Below are positions 53,211 to 63,857 of a DNA stretch of 64,000 nt, one piece after another. The notes below the pieces were generated by a model. The model ran no database searches, was not told the origin of the DNA, and saw only the letters and a program-made list of their open reading frames with translations. The stretch is from positions 4,526,001 through 4,590,000 of the forward strand of contig NZ_BIFT01000001.1 in NCBI RefSeq assembly GCF_003967575.1. Direction: 5' to 3'. The DNA is from Dictyobacter alpinus (lineage in GTDB: Bacteria; Chloroflexota; Ktedonobacteria; Ktedonobacterales; Ktedonobacteraceae). Made by a program: the position numbers and the translations under genes. The first letter of the stretch is position 1; each line of letters begins with the position of its first letter.

Positions 53211-54470
53211 TTAGAGGACCAGGATGGATTGAATGAGGTTGACTCCGAAATGATAGCCAATCTCATGATAATCGTGGATTGACCAGAGCGCCAGTTCACA
53301 GCGTTTCCCAACTTCGATGCTACCAATCTGGTCCTGGAGGGCCAGGGCGCGGGCACCGTTGATGGTGGTGGCAGTCAAGGCTTCTTCCAGGCTCATGCCC
53401 ATGGCAGACATGGCGAGGCCGAGCATCATTTGCATGTTTTCGCTGTATGAGGTGCCAGGATTATAATCGGTGGCCAGGGCGACTGTAAGTCCGTGGTCAA
53501 GCAGGCGGCGCGCGGAAGGATAGGGACTGCGCAGGGTATATGAGCAGCCGGGCAGCAAGGTAGCGATTACACCAGCCTCGCGCATTGCATCCAGGTCGGC
53601 ATCGCTGGCATGATCCAGATGATCTGCAGAGACTGCCCCCAGTTCAGCGGCCAGCCGGCTACCGCCCGATGGATTGAGTTGATCGGCATGGACCTTTAGC
53701 TGATAACCCAGATCTCTGGCCCGTGTCAGGATGCGTCGGCACTCCTCCACCGAGAAGGCTTCGTTTTCACAGTAGACATCGCAGAAGCGGGCCATCTCGG
53801 CAAAGGCTGGCAACATCTCTTCGACCACCAGCTCTACATAGGCTGCGCGCTGTGTACGGTATTCAGGAGGAACACTATGGGCGCCCAAAAATGTTGGTAC
53901 GACACGGATATGCTCATGGGGAAGAGAGGGATTACAGTTCAGACTGTTGATGATCTGCAAACAACGCTCTTCGACTTCCATGTTCAGTCCATAGCCAGTT
54001 TTGATCTCAACGGTGGTCGTGCCGTGGGCGCGTACAGACGCCAGCCGTTCGACCGCCAGGTCCAGCAACACCTCCTGGCTGGCATTGCGCGTAGCATTCA
54101 TAGTCGTCAAAATACCGCGCCCCTGCCGCAATAGCTCACCATAGCTCATGCCCTGGCGGCGCAGATGGAACTCTTCGGCCCGATCGCCCGCAAAGACCAG
54201 ATGCGTATGCGAGTCTACAAAGCCTGGTGTGACCACACACCCATAAGCATCTACAATATTCACCGTTTGCTGTTCAGAACAGGCCAGCAGTTCATCAATT
54301 TCATGATCCGGCCCGATCCAGCTGATCGCGCCCTCATTATCGACTATGATGGCCGCGTTCGTATACACCTGTAATGAGCCACTGGCCCCCACAATAGGAG
54401 CCTGAGCTATGCTAACCAATTGCCCAATATTGCGTACGATAGCTCTGGCTTGTAACTGCTGTTTTTCCAC
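53211..54470 (-). CDS. hutI: imidazolonepropionase
   Basis: This 419-residue amidohydrolase opens the ring of imidazolone-5-propionate to N-formimidoyl-L-glutamate, the third step of histidine breakdown. The metal site starts TPGFVDSHTHLVFAGDRAEE (HxH). Further motifs are GTTTVEIKTGYGL, LKVHADQL and ALATDYNPGTS. The start codon is GTG at 54470, preceded by GAGGGGG. It is the last hut gene here, separated from hutH by a 150-bp inverted-repeat element (54490-54639) that will form a hairpin in the operon mRNA. Identification is secure. Confidence 0.96.
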   Translation of the reverse strand: MEKQQLQARAIVRNIGQLVSIAQAPIVGASGSLQVYTNAAIIVDNEGAISWIGPDHEIDELLACSEQQTVNIVDAYGCVVTPGFVDSHTHLVFAGDRAEEFHLRRQGMSYGELLRQGRGILTTMNATRNASQEVLLDLAVERLASVRAHGTTTVEIKTGYGLNMEVEERCLQIINSLNCNPSLPHEHIRVVPTFLGAHSVPPEYRTQRAAYVELVVEEMLPAFAEMARFCDVYCENEAFSVEECRRILTRARDLGYQLKVHADQLNPSGGSRLAAELGAVSADHLDHASDADLDAMREAGVIATLLPGCSYTLRSPYPSARRLLDHGLTVALATDYNPGTSYSENMQMMLGLAMSAMGMSLEEALTATTINGARALALQDQIGSIEVGKRCELALWSIHDYHEIGYHFGVNLIQSILVL

Positions 54471-54489
54471 TTATATCCCCCTCAATAGC

Positions 54490-54639
54490 GTAGCGGCAGG
54501 GCTCGTCCCTGCGACCGGTACACGTCTGATATGCTGCTCGATCACGTATTCTTGAGGTTGGCAGATCTGAGTGCGTCCAGCCGATAACTTGTCCCAGGTC
54601 GTACGTTGGACCGGTCGCAGGGACGAGCCCTGCCGTTAC
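54490..54639. repeat. 150-bp element with 30-bp terminal inverted repeats, inside the hut operon
   Basis: Left arm 54490-54519 and right arm 54610-54639 are complementary with one mismatch (core GCAGGGACGAGCCCTGC). It is the same family as 41498-41644. It sits between hutH and hutI, so its transcript adds a stable stem inside the operon message. Confidence 0.9.
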
Positions 54640-54666
54640 ACTGAGATGATTGCCAGCCTGTCTTTT

Positions 54667-56226
54667 TTATTCGATTGCGGCTATCTGGCCGGATTGAATG
54701 AGTTGGACGAGTGCCTCGATGTCGTGGGAGAGCACGCGGTCCTTTGTCAGGGTTTCGACATGGATGCGCACCAGTTGTCTGGCCTGCTGGACTCCTGTTC
54801 CGGGTAGGAGTGGGAGCCGGAAGTCGAGGAGCTGGGCTGCGCAGAGGAGTTCGATCGCGAGTACTTGTTGGGTCTGTTCGATGACGCGACGTAGCTTGTG
54901 GGCGCTGGTCACTCCCATGCTGACAAAGTCTTCCATGCCGGCTGAGGTCGGAATCGAGTCGATACTGGCAGGATGGGCCATGACCTTGATTTCGTTGACC
55001 AGCGAGGCGGCCACATACTGGGCGATCATCAGGCCTGAGTGCAGGCCGGGATGTGGCGTGAGGAAGAGGGTGGTTTCAGAGCCTTTTTCTTCCCAGTCGT
55101 GTGGACCAATGACGTTGTAGACGCGGCGTTCGGAGAAGCTGGCTAACTGGGCCAGCGCGATGGCCAGCATGTCCAGTGCCAGGGCCAGTGGTTGCCCATG
55201 GAAGTTGCCGCCGCTGAGTACGTCGCCTTCGTCAGGAAAAATAAGTGGATTATCGGTGACGGCATGTAGCTCGCGCTCAAAAATAGTGGCACAGTACTCG
55301 ACGGCGTCGCGTACAGCCCCGATGACCTGTGGGGCACAGCGTAGCGTATAGGGATCTTGCACGCGTGCGCAGTTTTGGTGGCTGGCATTCAGCGCGCTCT
55401 CTCGTAGCAGGTGGCGCAGCCGGGTCGCGCTGACGATCTGCCCTACCTGTCCCCGGCGCTCGTGGATACGTGCGTCCAGTGGGACATGGCTGCCCAGGAG
55501 TCCTTCCAGGCTCATGGCACAGGCGACCTCGGCGCTACGCACCGCGACCTGCGCATCAACGATGGCCAGGACCGCGATTGCCTCCATCAAATGTGTGCCA
55601 TTGATCAGCGCCAGACCTTCTTTTGTGTGCAGGCTGACCGGCTTGATTCCTGCTTGCTGGAGGGCCTGCTCACCACTGAGCTTGTTTCCTTGATAGATAG
55701 CTTCTCCCTCGCCAATCAGGGTCAGGGCGAGATGTGATAATGGAGCCAGGTCGCCACTGGCCCCGACCGAGCCGCGTGATGGGATCAGCGGACAGATGCC
55801 TGCGTTAAGCATCTCTGCCAGTGTCAAAACGATTTCGGCATGTACGCCGGAATGGCCACGGGCCAGGCTGGCGGCCAGCAGGACCATCATGGCACGTGTC
55901 ACCTCTTCTGTAAGTGGTTCGCCGACGCCAGCGGCATGGCTGCGGATCAGGTTGTATTGTAGCTCAACCTGTTGATCGGAGGAGATACGCATCTTGCTCA
56001 GGTGTCCAAAGCCTGTGGTGATGCCATAGACCTTCTTACTATCGTCCACAGCCAGGCGATCAATAACCATGCGCGCAGCCCTGATCTTCTCCAGTGCCTT
56101 GTTGCTGATAGTGACTGGAGCATGCTGTCTGGCGACCGCCACAATATCGGCAAAGCTCAATGCCTGTCCACTGATAATGACCTGAGTTGGAATCTCTGAA
56201 AGATAATCTACGCTCAATGTAACCAT
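54667..56226 (-). CDS. hutH: histidine ammonia-lyase
   Basis: This is a 519-residue enzyme that removes ammonia from L-histidine to give urocanate, the first step of the pathway. The Ala-Ser-Gly that cyclises into the MIO cofactor is in SRGSVGASGDLAPLSHLAL. Other family blocks are YGITTGFGHLSKM, QYNLIRSHAAGVGEPL and FHGQPLALALDMLA. Length and order match the family. AAAGG lies just before ATG 56226. It is third in the operon, 90 bp after hutU. Confidence 0.97.
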   Translation of the reverse strand: MVTLSVDYLSEIPTQVIISGQALSFADIVAVARQHAPVTISNKALEKIRAARMVIDRLAVDDSKKVYGITTGFGHLSKMRISSDQQVELQYNLIRSHAAGVGEPLTEEVTRAMMVLLAASLARGHSGVHAEIVLTLAEMLNAGICPLIPSRGSVGASGDLAPLSHLALTLIGEGEAIYQGNKLSGEQALQQAGIKPVSLHTKEGLALINGTHLMEAIAVLAIVDAQVAVRSAEVACAMSLEGLLGSHVPLDARIHERRGQVGQIVSATRLRHLLRESALNASHQNCARVQDPYTLRCAPQVIGAVRDAVEYCATIFERELHAVTDNPLIFPDEGDVLSGGNFHGQPLALALDMLAIALAQLASFSERRVYNVIGPHDWEEKGSETTLFLTPHPGLHSGLMIAQYVAASLVNEIKVMAHPASIDSIPTSAGMEDFVSMGVTSAHKLRRVIEQTQQVLAIELLCAAQLLDFRLPLLPGTGVQQARQLVRIHVETLTKDRVLSHDIEALVQLIQSGQIAAIE

Positions 56227-56316
56227 ATCCTTTCTGACACCTTCGTGCTAGAAGCACACCAGGGGCACCATAACTGGTAGCCCCTTAACGATGAGTAATC
56301 GCCACTGACCGGAAGA

Positions 56317-57972
<1,656 letters not shown>

Positions 57973-58007
57973 ATTCCAAATTCCTTTCGTTGGTGAAATA
58001 TCTGTAT

Positions 58008-59303
58008 TCAGGCCGACCAGACCTTCTGGCCCTGGACCCATGTGTGCTTGATGACCTGACTTGCAGAGGCACCGAAGCAGAGGACATCTAATAAATCTTC
58101 AGGCGTCCAACCAGCCAGCGCGGGTGCCTTGAGATCAAGCGCGATAAAATCGGCGGCCAGACCGGGAGTGATCAGGCCGGTTGGTAATCCCAGGGCCTGA
58201 GCACCGGATTGCGTGCCATACGAAAAAAGCAAAGGACCAGGCGAACCCAGATCATCAGGGATCAGCACGCGTCGGCGCTGGTAGCGCATCCGAGCGGAAT
58301 ATTCGGCCCAGCGTAACTCTTCAAAAGGATCCAGGCGTGTATTGCTATCCGAGCCGATCGTGAGGGGGATGTTTGCCTTGATCAGTTCGGCATAGGGAGC
58401 GATACCATCACCCAGATCGCCTTCAGTGGTAGGACAGACACAGACGCTGGCGCCGGCCTGTGCCAGCAGTGCGATCTCTTGCTCATTGGCATGCGTGGCA
58501 TGCACTACCGTTGTCAGGGGACCGAGAGCCGCGCTGCGCTGTAGCAACTCAATTGGCGTACAATGCTCGGCTGCCAGGCATTGCTCGATCTCGGCTCGCT
58601 GTTCATCTGCATGGATATGAAATGGGATGTGGTGTTGTCGGCTATAATCCGCAATGGCCTCAAGCCAGTCAGCAGGCACGGCACGCACAGAATGGGGAGC
58701 TACTCCGAAGGGAATGCCGTTGACACGCAGTGCCTCGGCGCGTTCAAGATAAGCACCAAGCGAGCGATCACAGAAGCGGCGTTGTTCGGGGGAGGGAGGT
58801 TGTTTAAAGTTGCCCTGCGCATAGGCCGTCAACAACAAGACCACACGGATACCCGCGTCCCGGCCGGCCTGGACGACCGCTTCCGCCAGGATATTGGGCT
58901 GCTCATAAGGCTGACCGTCGGGCTGATGATGGATATAGTGGAACTCGCCAACGCTCGTATAGCCGGCGGCGAGCATCTCGCGATAAACCTGCCGGCTCTG
59001 CTCATAGATCAGCTCTGGATTCAGGCGCCCGGCCTCTGCATACATTGCGTTGCGCCAGGTCCAGAATGTATCGTGGTTGGACAGTCGACGCTGTGTATGT
59101 CCACGCAATGCCCTTTGAAAGGCATGGCTATGCGTATTCACAAAGCCGGGCAGCAGCACCATATCAGGTAGCGCCTCCGTCACCTCCACGCCGTTCTCGC
59201 GCTCAGTGACCGCCAGGATCACACCTTCATCGGAGATCTGCACAACCTGGTTGCGCAACAAACCTTGAGGCGTATAGATATAATCAGGGGCCAGAACCTT
59301 CAT
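58008..59303 (-). CDS. hutF: formimidoylglutamate deiminase
   Basis: This is a 431-residue amidohydrolase that converts N-formimidoyl-glutamate to N-formyl-glutamate and ammonia. It has LPGFVNTHSHAFQRALRG (HxH), FHIHADEQRAEIEQCLA, VVHATHANEQEIALLA and SVCVCPTTEGDLGDG, the HutF pattern. Its presence means the five-step route (HutF then HutG) rather than the four-step HutG-formiminohydrolase route. No hutG is in the window. GGAG lies six bases before ATG 59303. It is the first gene of the hut operon, behind an IclR-type operator. Confidence 0.94.
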   Translation of the reverse strand: MKVLAPDYIYTPQGLLRNQVVQISDEGVILAVTERENGVEVTEALPDMVLLPGFVNTHSHAFQRALRGHTQRRLSNHDTFWTWRNAMYAEAGRLNPELIYEQSRQVYREMLAAGYTSVGEFHYIHHQPDGQPYEQPNILAEAVVQAGRDAGIRVVLLLTAYAQGNFKQPPSPEQRRFCDRSLGAYLERAEALRVNGIPFGVAPHSVRAVPADWLEAIADYSRQHHIPFHIHADEQRAEIEQCLAAEHCTPIELLQRSAALGPLTTVVHATHANEQEIALLAQAGASVCVCPTTEGDLGDGIAPYAELIKANIPLTIGSDSNTRLDPFEELRWAEYSARMRYQRRRVLIPDDLGSPGPLLFSYGTQSGAQALGLPTGLITPGLAADFIALDLKAPALAGWTPEDLLDVLCFGASASQVIKHTWVQGQKVWSA

Positions 59304-59346
59304 ACAACAACTCCATGTGAGAATAGTGCCGTTGCCCACTTAAAAA

Positions 59347-59361
59347 TTTCACTCAGTGAAA
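59347..59361. promoter_or_regulatory. IclR operator at the hut promoter
   Basis: TTTCACT-C-AGTGAAA is a perfect 15-bp palindrome, 44 bp before the hutF start codon. It is downstream of the predicted -10, so bound repressor would block transcription. It matches the site at 59508-59524. Confidence 0.8.
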
Positions 59362-59380
59362 GTAAATATCATATAATGAA

Positions 59381-59409
59381 AATGTACCTGAAAAGAAAGC
59401 CCCTGTCAA
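59381..59409 (-). promoter_or_regulatory. predicted hut operon promoter
   Basis: On the minus strand TTGACA (59409-59404) and TACATT (59386-59381) are 17 bp apart, pointing toward hutF. The IclR-type palindrome lies just downstream. Confidence 0.55.
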
Positions 59410-59459
59410 GGCGGCGTATAGCGTGGGAATATAGCTCACTGGTGGGGAGGATGGCTTCC

Positions 59460-59489
59460 TTGACGCTGAACGAGGATATATGCTATATT
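59460..59489 (+). promoter_or_regulatory. predicted iclR-gene promoter
   Basis: TTGACG (59460-59465) and TATATT (59484-59489) are 18 bp apart. The palindrome at 59508-59524 follows the expected start point, fitting autorepression. Confidence 0.55.
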
Positions 59490-59507
59490 GCCGGGGCTAA
59501 GATTTTC

Positions 59508-59524
59508 TTTTCACTGAGTGAAAA
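59508..59524. promoter_or_regulatory. IclR operator at its own promoter
   Basis: TTTTCACT-G-AGTGAAAA is a perfect 17-bp palindrome sharing the 15-bp core of the hut site. The two sites are 162 bp apart centre to centre, in the divergent region. Confidence 0.8.
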
Positions 59525-59618
59525 TCGTGATATGGTACATGTCTATGTCTACTACAAGCAGACATGGTGTAATCTGCCGCAGGCATCCTCTGCTTGCGTA
59601 ATGAACAAGGAGCGCACA

Positions 59619-60299
59619 TTGAAAGAAGCTCTGGACATGACCCAGGCCGTAGGTCCGGTCGAAAGAGTTCTGCATCTCCTGATCTGTTTTCAAACGCATG
59701 GTGATGGCATATCCCTGACCGAACTGGCGAAGATGACAAATTTGTCGCCGGCGACCGCGACGCGACTGCTGAGGGTTCTGGAGCGCTATGAGTTTATTCG
59801 ACGTGGACCTGATCGCCTTTATCGTCTGGGCCCGCAGGTCATGCAGCTAGGCCTGACCGCGCTACAGGAGATGTCGCTGTACGAAATTGCCCGTCCATAT
59901 CTGCGTCAACTGGCTGAAGAGAGCGGCGAAAACGCCCATCTCGGTATCTTGCTGGGAGAGAGTAGTGTGCTCTATGTAGATCAGGTGTCCAGCCGCCAGG
60001 CGGTCCAGGCCGGTGTGTGGATCGGTCGCACTGTGCCGGTCAGCAATACCGCCATTGGGGCTGCCATCCAGGGTCGTGTTGAGCGCGCCGGATATGTTGC
60101 CCGTCGTGATGCCGTTGAACCTGATGTCTCATCGGCTGCCGCCCCCATTTACGATCAGACTAATACGATCGTTGGAGCTATTAACATTATTGGTCCTACC
60201 TATCGTATTTCAGACGAACAACTCGCCCATCTGGGTAGCCTTGTCGCCGACCACGCTCACCAGATCTCCCTTGCCCTCGGCGCTCCCATCAACCCGTAA
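59619..60299 (+). CDS. IclR-family regulator of histidine utilisation
   Basis: This is a 226-residue protein. The N-terminal winged helix is GPVERVLHLLICFQTHGDGI then SLTELAKMTNLSPATATRLL; the C-terminal IclR effector domain is ARPYLRQLAEESGENAHLGI through VGAINIIGPTYRISDEQL. Start choice: TTG 59619 has a perfect AAGGAG six bases upstream. ATG 59601, six codons earlier and in frame, has none. It is divergent from hutF, and identical palindromes mark both promoters, so it most likely represses the hut operon and itself until urocanate or histidine is present. The effector is inferred. Confidence 0.9.
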   Translation: MKEALDMTQAVGPVERVLHLLICFQTHGDGISLTELAKMTNLSPATATRLLRVLERYEFIRRGPDRLYRLGPQVMQLGLTALQEMSLYEIARPYLRQLAEESGENAHLGILLGESSVLYVDQVSSRQAVQAGVWIGRTVPVSNTAIGAAIQGRVERAGYVARRDAVEPDVSSAAAPIYDQTNTIVGAINIIGPTYRISDEQLAHLGSLVADHAHQISLALGAPINP

Positions 60300-60395
60300 T
60301 CGATGCCACACATACGAGAACATCAATCAAGGTACTGCTCGCAGCACGCGAGGATGATAACTCATCCTCGCGAACCGGTCACAAAAAGCCGCTTA

Positions 60396-61146
60396 CTAGT
60401 CGTCCTTCTTTGAAGAAAAACCGGGAAGTAGCTGTGTATTCTCTATACGTACTGCTTGCAATGATCGTGGGTTCAGATCTAAGATCTGTAAGATGCTGGG
60501 GGCGATCTGTGTGGTGGAGACTGGGGTATAGACAGATGTCGCCTTTAATTTAGGATTGGCAACCAGCAGAGCAACATGTGTATCATCATCACTGAAGCCA
60601 CCGTGCTCGGCAATTTTTGTTGCCGTAGGTTTTGTATAGATCACACCCTGATTGGGCAGAACCACAACATCAGGTGTGCGTGAGTCATGCAGCGGATCGT
60701 TGTAGAACTGTTTGAGTTGATCACCGCTGATAATCTGACCAATATTGGCTTGAGCCGCATTGGCACTCAACTTTGCCACGACCGCATTGGTCTTGCTAGA
60801 GTCTGTCAGCCAGATCAGGCTCACGTCATCCTGTGTTGCCTGTGCCAGCAATCCAGGCTGTACACTGTTTACCAGATAATGAGTCTGATGGTTTAGAGGT
60901 GGATGTATTTGTGTAGGTAACTCCCATCTTCGACAATTTTGCCAGGGCCGAAGTGGGATTTAGACGGACGTAGCGTGCCAGATCTTGTGCATGAAATCCA
61001 TCAATGCTTAACAGCAGAACATGATGTTTGTTGTTATGGTCATCATTAGAAGATGCTCGTACATTGTTTTGGATAAAAGGAATGCTGGTCAAACTGATTG
61101 CAAGCACGGTTGCCACAATCAATGCTATTCCCCAATACTTTTTCAT
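60396..61146 (-). pseudogene. alkaline-phosphatase-superfamily phosphodiesterase with internal deletion
   Basis: The 5' part (from ATG 61146) encodes a signal peptide (ALIVATVLAISLTSIPFI) and the superfamily start VLLLSIDGFHAQDLARYV, then TNTSTSKPSDSLSG. It shifts frame near 60845. The 3' part (from about 60850 to 60396) encodes the C-terminal end: DDVSLIWLTDSSKTNAVVAK and VIYTKPTATKIAEHGGFSDD, followed by DTHVALLVANP. Intact relatives have roughly 400-500 residues. Here about half the barrel is missing, and the two ends are joined out of frame. It is non-functional as read. Confidence 0.8.
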
Positions 61147-61351
61147 AGTGCTCCCTTTTGTAGAAACTACAGATAGATATAAGAGATAGGGTGCAATCTA
61201 TCCACCTCATAAGCGCTTACTCCATGTTGCCAAATGGCTCTTCATATGAAGAAAAGTATTATCTAACCATTTTACATGCTAAGTGCACTATACGTAAGCA
61301 TAGAACCTATATATTAATAATCATGGATAAAAATATTAAATAATTGTTAAA

Positions 61352-61496
61352 TAACGCCATGTGCAATTTTTATCCCTCCACCTCGTGCCTATGGCTCTCG
61401 CTTCTTTTGAGGAGGAACATGGCGAGGCGGTCGCGACCGCCTCGCCATGTTCCTCCTCAAAAGAGTGGGTATGTGGAAAAATTGCACATGGCGTTA
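61352..61496. repeat. compound palindrome: 62-bp perfect core with 20-bp outer arms
   Basis: 61403-61464 is perfectly self-complementary around TCGCGA (arms begin TCTTTTGAGGAGGAACATGG). Outer arms 61352-61371 and 61477-61496 (TAACGCCATGTGCAATTTTT) are also exact complements. The sequence CCATGTGCAA recurs at 11083-11092. The rest of 61147-61775 has no gene. Confidence 0.85.
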
Positions 61497-61775
61497 AATA
61501 GGGAAAATCGAAAGTGATCCAGGGGAGCGTTTCAGGTGATTGGCTTCAGAATCATTTGATAGTGTGTGGACACGCATTGCAACAATAAACGAGAAACGCA
61601 GCAATGTTCTACATGATCAGTGGGAACTTTTTTCCTGGTAACCACGTCATGTAAATGTTCGCAATTATTTGCAGCTTACCTGCGAAGTATATGAAGAAGC
61701 GTTCATTGTAGTACTAGTTGCGTATCGGTAACGTAGAAAAAAGACACCATGCCTGGCAGAACATGAGGAAAAATA

Positions 61776-62324
61776 ATGAAGAAGAAACATCTTTCCCCGT
61801 TACGTTTTGTTTCGTTGCTGTATCTCGTGCTCATGTGCACAATTGGCCTGACCGCTTGTATGAATAAAGACGATACAACGACCTCATCGACAGCAGCAGC
61901 AAAGCCTTCGCCGACAGCACAACCTTCGCCGACAGCACAACCTTCTACCACAGGTGGTCCTATGTCGAGGATCATTGCATGCGGCAATATCACTAAAGCT
62001 GAAAGTGCCAAAGGTCCAACGACGGGTGATCCAGCTAAAGCCGGGGATTGTTTCTGGAATGCCTATCAACAATGTCAACCGGCCGTTCTTGACTATGTAT
62101 TGACCAGTGTTGATACCGTAAAGACCCACACCTTTCGGGTACAAAAAGGCGCGTCCGGATGTCAGGTTACCGAAAGAATGCAAACACGTGTCATACCACG
62201 TCCCGCGAAAGTAAATGCAGTGTATATCTGCGCCTCATTTACCAAAACGCAAAATATGTTGAACGCGTTTAACTGTCAGGCTGATGGGACAATTTCCATC
62301 TTAACAGCCAAAAGCAAAAGCTAA
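61776..62324 (+). CDS. small secreted lipoprotein, unknown domain
   Basis: This 182-residue protein has a lipoprotein signal (FVSLLYLVLMCTIGLTAC, acylated Cys). An Ala/Ser/Pro spacer carries tandem SPTAQP repeats. The C-terminal domain of about 120 residues contains six Cys (IIACGNITKAES, GDCFWNAYQQCQPA, SGCQVTERM, VYICASF, FNCQADG), probably disulphide-linked. I do not recognise the family. It has its own strong terminator at 62341-62382. Confidence 0.75.
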   Translation: MKKKHLSPLRFVSLLYLVLMCTIGLTACMNKDDTTTSSTAAAKPSPTAQPSPTAQPSTTGGPMSRIIACGNITKAESAKGPTTGDPAKAGDCFWNAYQQCQPAVLDYVLTSVDTVKTHTFRVQKGASGCQVTERMQTRVIPRPAKVNAVYICASFTKTQNMLNAFNCQADGTISILTAKSKS

Positions 62325-62340
62325 GCGACTGACTTTGCAG

Positions 62341-62382
62341 AAGAAAATAGCGAGGCGATCATGGCCGCCTCGCTATTTTCTT
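62341..62382 (+). terminator. terminator of the lipoprotein gene
   Basis: A 17-bp perfect stem (AAGAAAATAGCGAGGCG at 62341-62357 with 62366-62382) surrounds an 8-nt loop. It ends in ATTTTCTT and lies 17 bp past the stop codon. Confidence 0.8.
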
Positions 62383-62533
62383 GTCACAAAAAAATTCAGC
62401 ACCTGAAAAAGCTATATATATTAATAAATCTAAGTATAAACAGCCACTGGTAGAGATATTTTATTTATGGCAAAATAATTGTAGATGGAATTTATCATGA
62501 GCATTGATGCTTGGACCAACAAAGGAGGTTATT

Positions 62534-63058
62534 TTGCATACATCGTTGGTGAAGGTACAGGCTATCCTCTCCACGACTCCTGAGCGCTGGCAGAAGTTGG
62601 TTAGCACTCTTCCTACTGAGCTATTAACACGTGCACCTGCCGCAGGAGAGTGGTCGGCGCTCAACTGTTTACAGCATTTAGTTGACGCGGAACGCATGCT
62701 CTTTCCTGTCCGCTGCCGTGCCTTGCTGGTGGGACAGAATTTTAGCGATTTCGATCCGCAGCAGCAGCATGCAGAGACCGTTTCCCAGACTCCTGAACAA
62801 CTTGCCGCTACGTTTGCGCGTGATCGTCAAGAGAGTCTGGTCCTGCTCCGAGACATAAAGGATGATGATCTGGAACGGAGCACACAACATCCAAACTTTG
62901 GCACCGTACATCTGGGCGAACTCCTGCATACATGGGCCGCTCACGACTTGAATCACACCATCCAGGCCGAACGAGCACTCATGCAACCATTCATGCAGGC
63001 CAGTGGTCCCTGGCGCACCTTCTTCCGAGACCACGAACTGGAAGCGCCAAAGCCATAA
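62534..63058 (+). CDS. DinB-family (DfsB-like) protein
   Basis: This is a 174-residue four-helix-bundle protein. Metal-ligand histidines are in NCLQHLVDAERM and HTWAAHDLNHTIQAERAL, the DinB/YfiT pattern. These proteins act as thiol transferases (bacillithiol or mycothiol) or metal enzymes of unknown role. Start choice: TTG 62534 follows a perfect AAAGGAGG by five bases; the upstream TTG/ATG at 62504/62507 would place that ribosome site inside the gene. It is followed directly by nested repeat elements. Confidence 0.85.
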   Translation: MHTSLVKVQAILSTTPERWQKLVSTLPTELLTRAPAAGEWSALNCLQHLVDAERMLFPVRCRALLVGQNFSDFDPQQQHAETVSQTPEQLAATFARDRQESLVLLRDIKDDDLERSTQHPNFGTVHLGELLHTWAAHDLNHTIQAERALMQPFMQASGPWRTFFRDHELEAPKP

Positions 63059-63676
63059 GTAACGGCAGGTCTTGCACCTGCCACCTGTTCACGTAAAAAA
63101 TATCCCTTAAACACGTGTTCGTTTTGAAGCGAGCCTACCCGGGCGCGTCTGGCCTCTGGCTTGTGCCTGGTCAGACGTTGAACAGTCGCAGGGACAAGCC
63201 CCAATACTTTTCGGTTAGCCCAGTTCCATGGCGTGGCGTCGTGTACGTCGAGTAGGGGCATGAGCCAGTGTTGCGTACGCCGAGTGGGCGCCACACGCAA
63301 GGCCGCACTGCTGGGTTGACGTGGGCCGAGGTGCGAGAACGACTCGCAGTGCTGTGGCGCCTACACCAATCTCGTTGGATGTGGCCTGATCATGTGGGAA
63401 CGTGTGTGAGGCAAGATCCTATGATCGCACGCCACACCATTGCGGAGCGACCATGCCTGAAGAAACAAGAGTGGTGTAGGCGCCACAGGCATGCGATGCT
63501 TTTTTAACACGTATCGCCGTTGATAAAGTAGCATGCCGGCCTTGCGTGTGGCGCCCACTCGACGTACGTCACGCCGGCTTCTCACTCCTCGATGGACGAT
63601 TCGCTGCTTTTCACGCCGTTTTCGTGGTCCCCAACGTGCTTAACTGAAAAGTATTGGGGACAAGCCCTGCCGGTAC
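63059..63676 (+). repeat. 150-bp-family element interrupted by a second element
   Basis: The left arm starts GTAACGGCAGGTCTTGCACC at 63059, immediately after the DinB stop codon. Its right arm is split: GTCGCAGGGACAAG ends at 63198, and ACAAGCCCTGCCGGTAC resumes at 63660-63676. Between them lies the double-hairpin element. Removing the insert restores a normal right arm. Confidence 0.8.
63199..63659 (+). mobile_element. double-hairpin element, copy C, complete with terminal inverted repeats
   Basis: The ends CCCCAATACTTTTCGGTTAG (63199-63218) and its near-complement (63639-63659) flank the inner inverted-repeat core 63273-63569. It is bordered by ACAAG on both sides (63194-63198 and 63660-63664), an apparent 5-bp target duplication. 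The core matches copy B closely and copy A in reverse. It has no transposase gene, so it looks like a non-autonomous (MITE-like) element. Confidence 0.8.
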
Positions 63677-63857
63677 GTGGGGAGACGTGTTAATAGCAGC
63701 GAGCACCTCAGCCAGAGGTTAAGATGGTGATATTTACTTTTATCTTCATCTCCTGGTCGTTTTTGTTGTCTCCTGCGAACCAGATATATCAGGTGTAAAC
63801 GTAGGTGGGATGGGCGTTCATCCACTATAAATATCTGTCAAGCATAAAGATAAATTG

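Noticed and set aside
63268..63507. open frames inside the double-hairpin repeats
   Set aside because: Similar short frames appear in both strands of all copies because of the inverted repeats; reading frames are not conserved between copies A, B and C.
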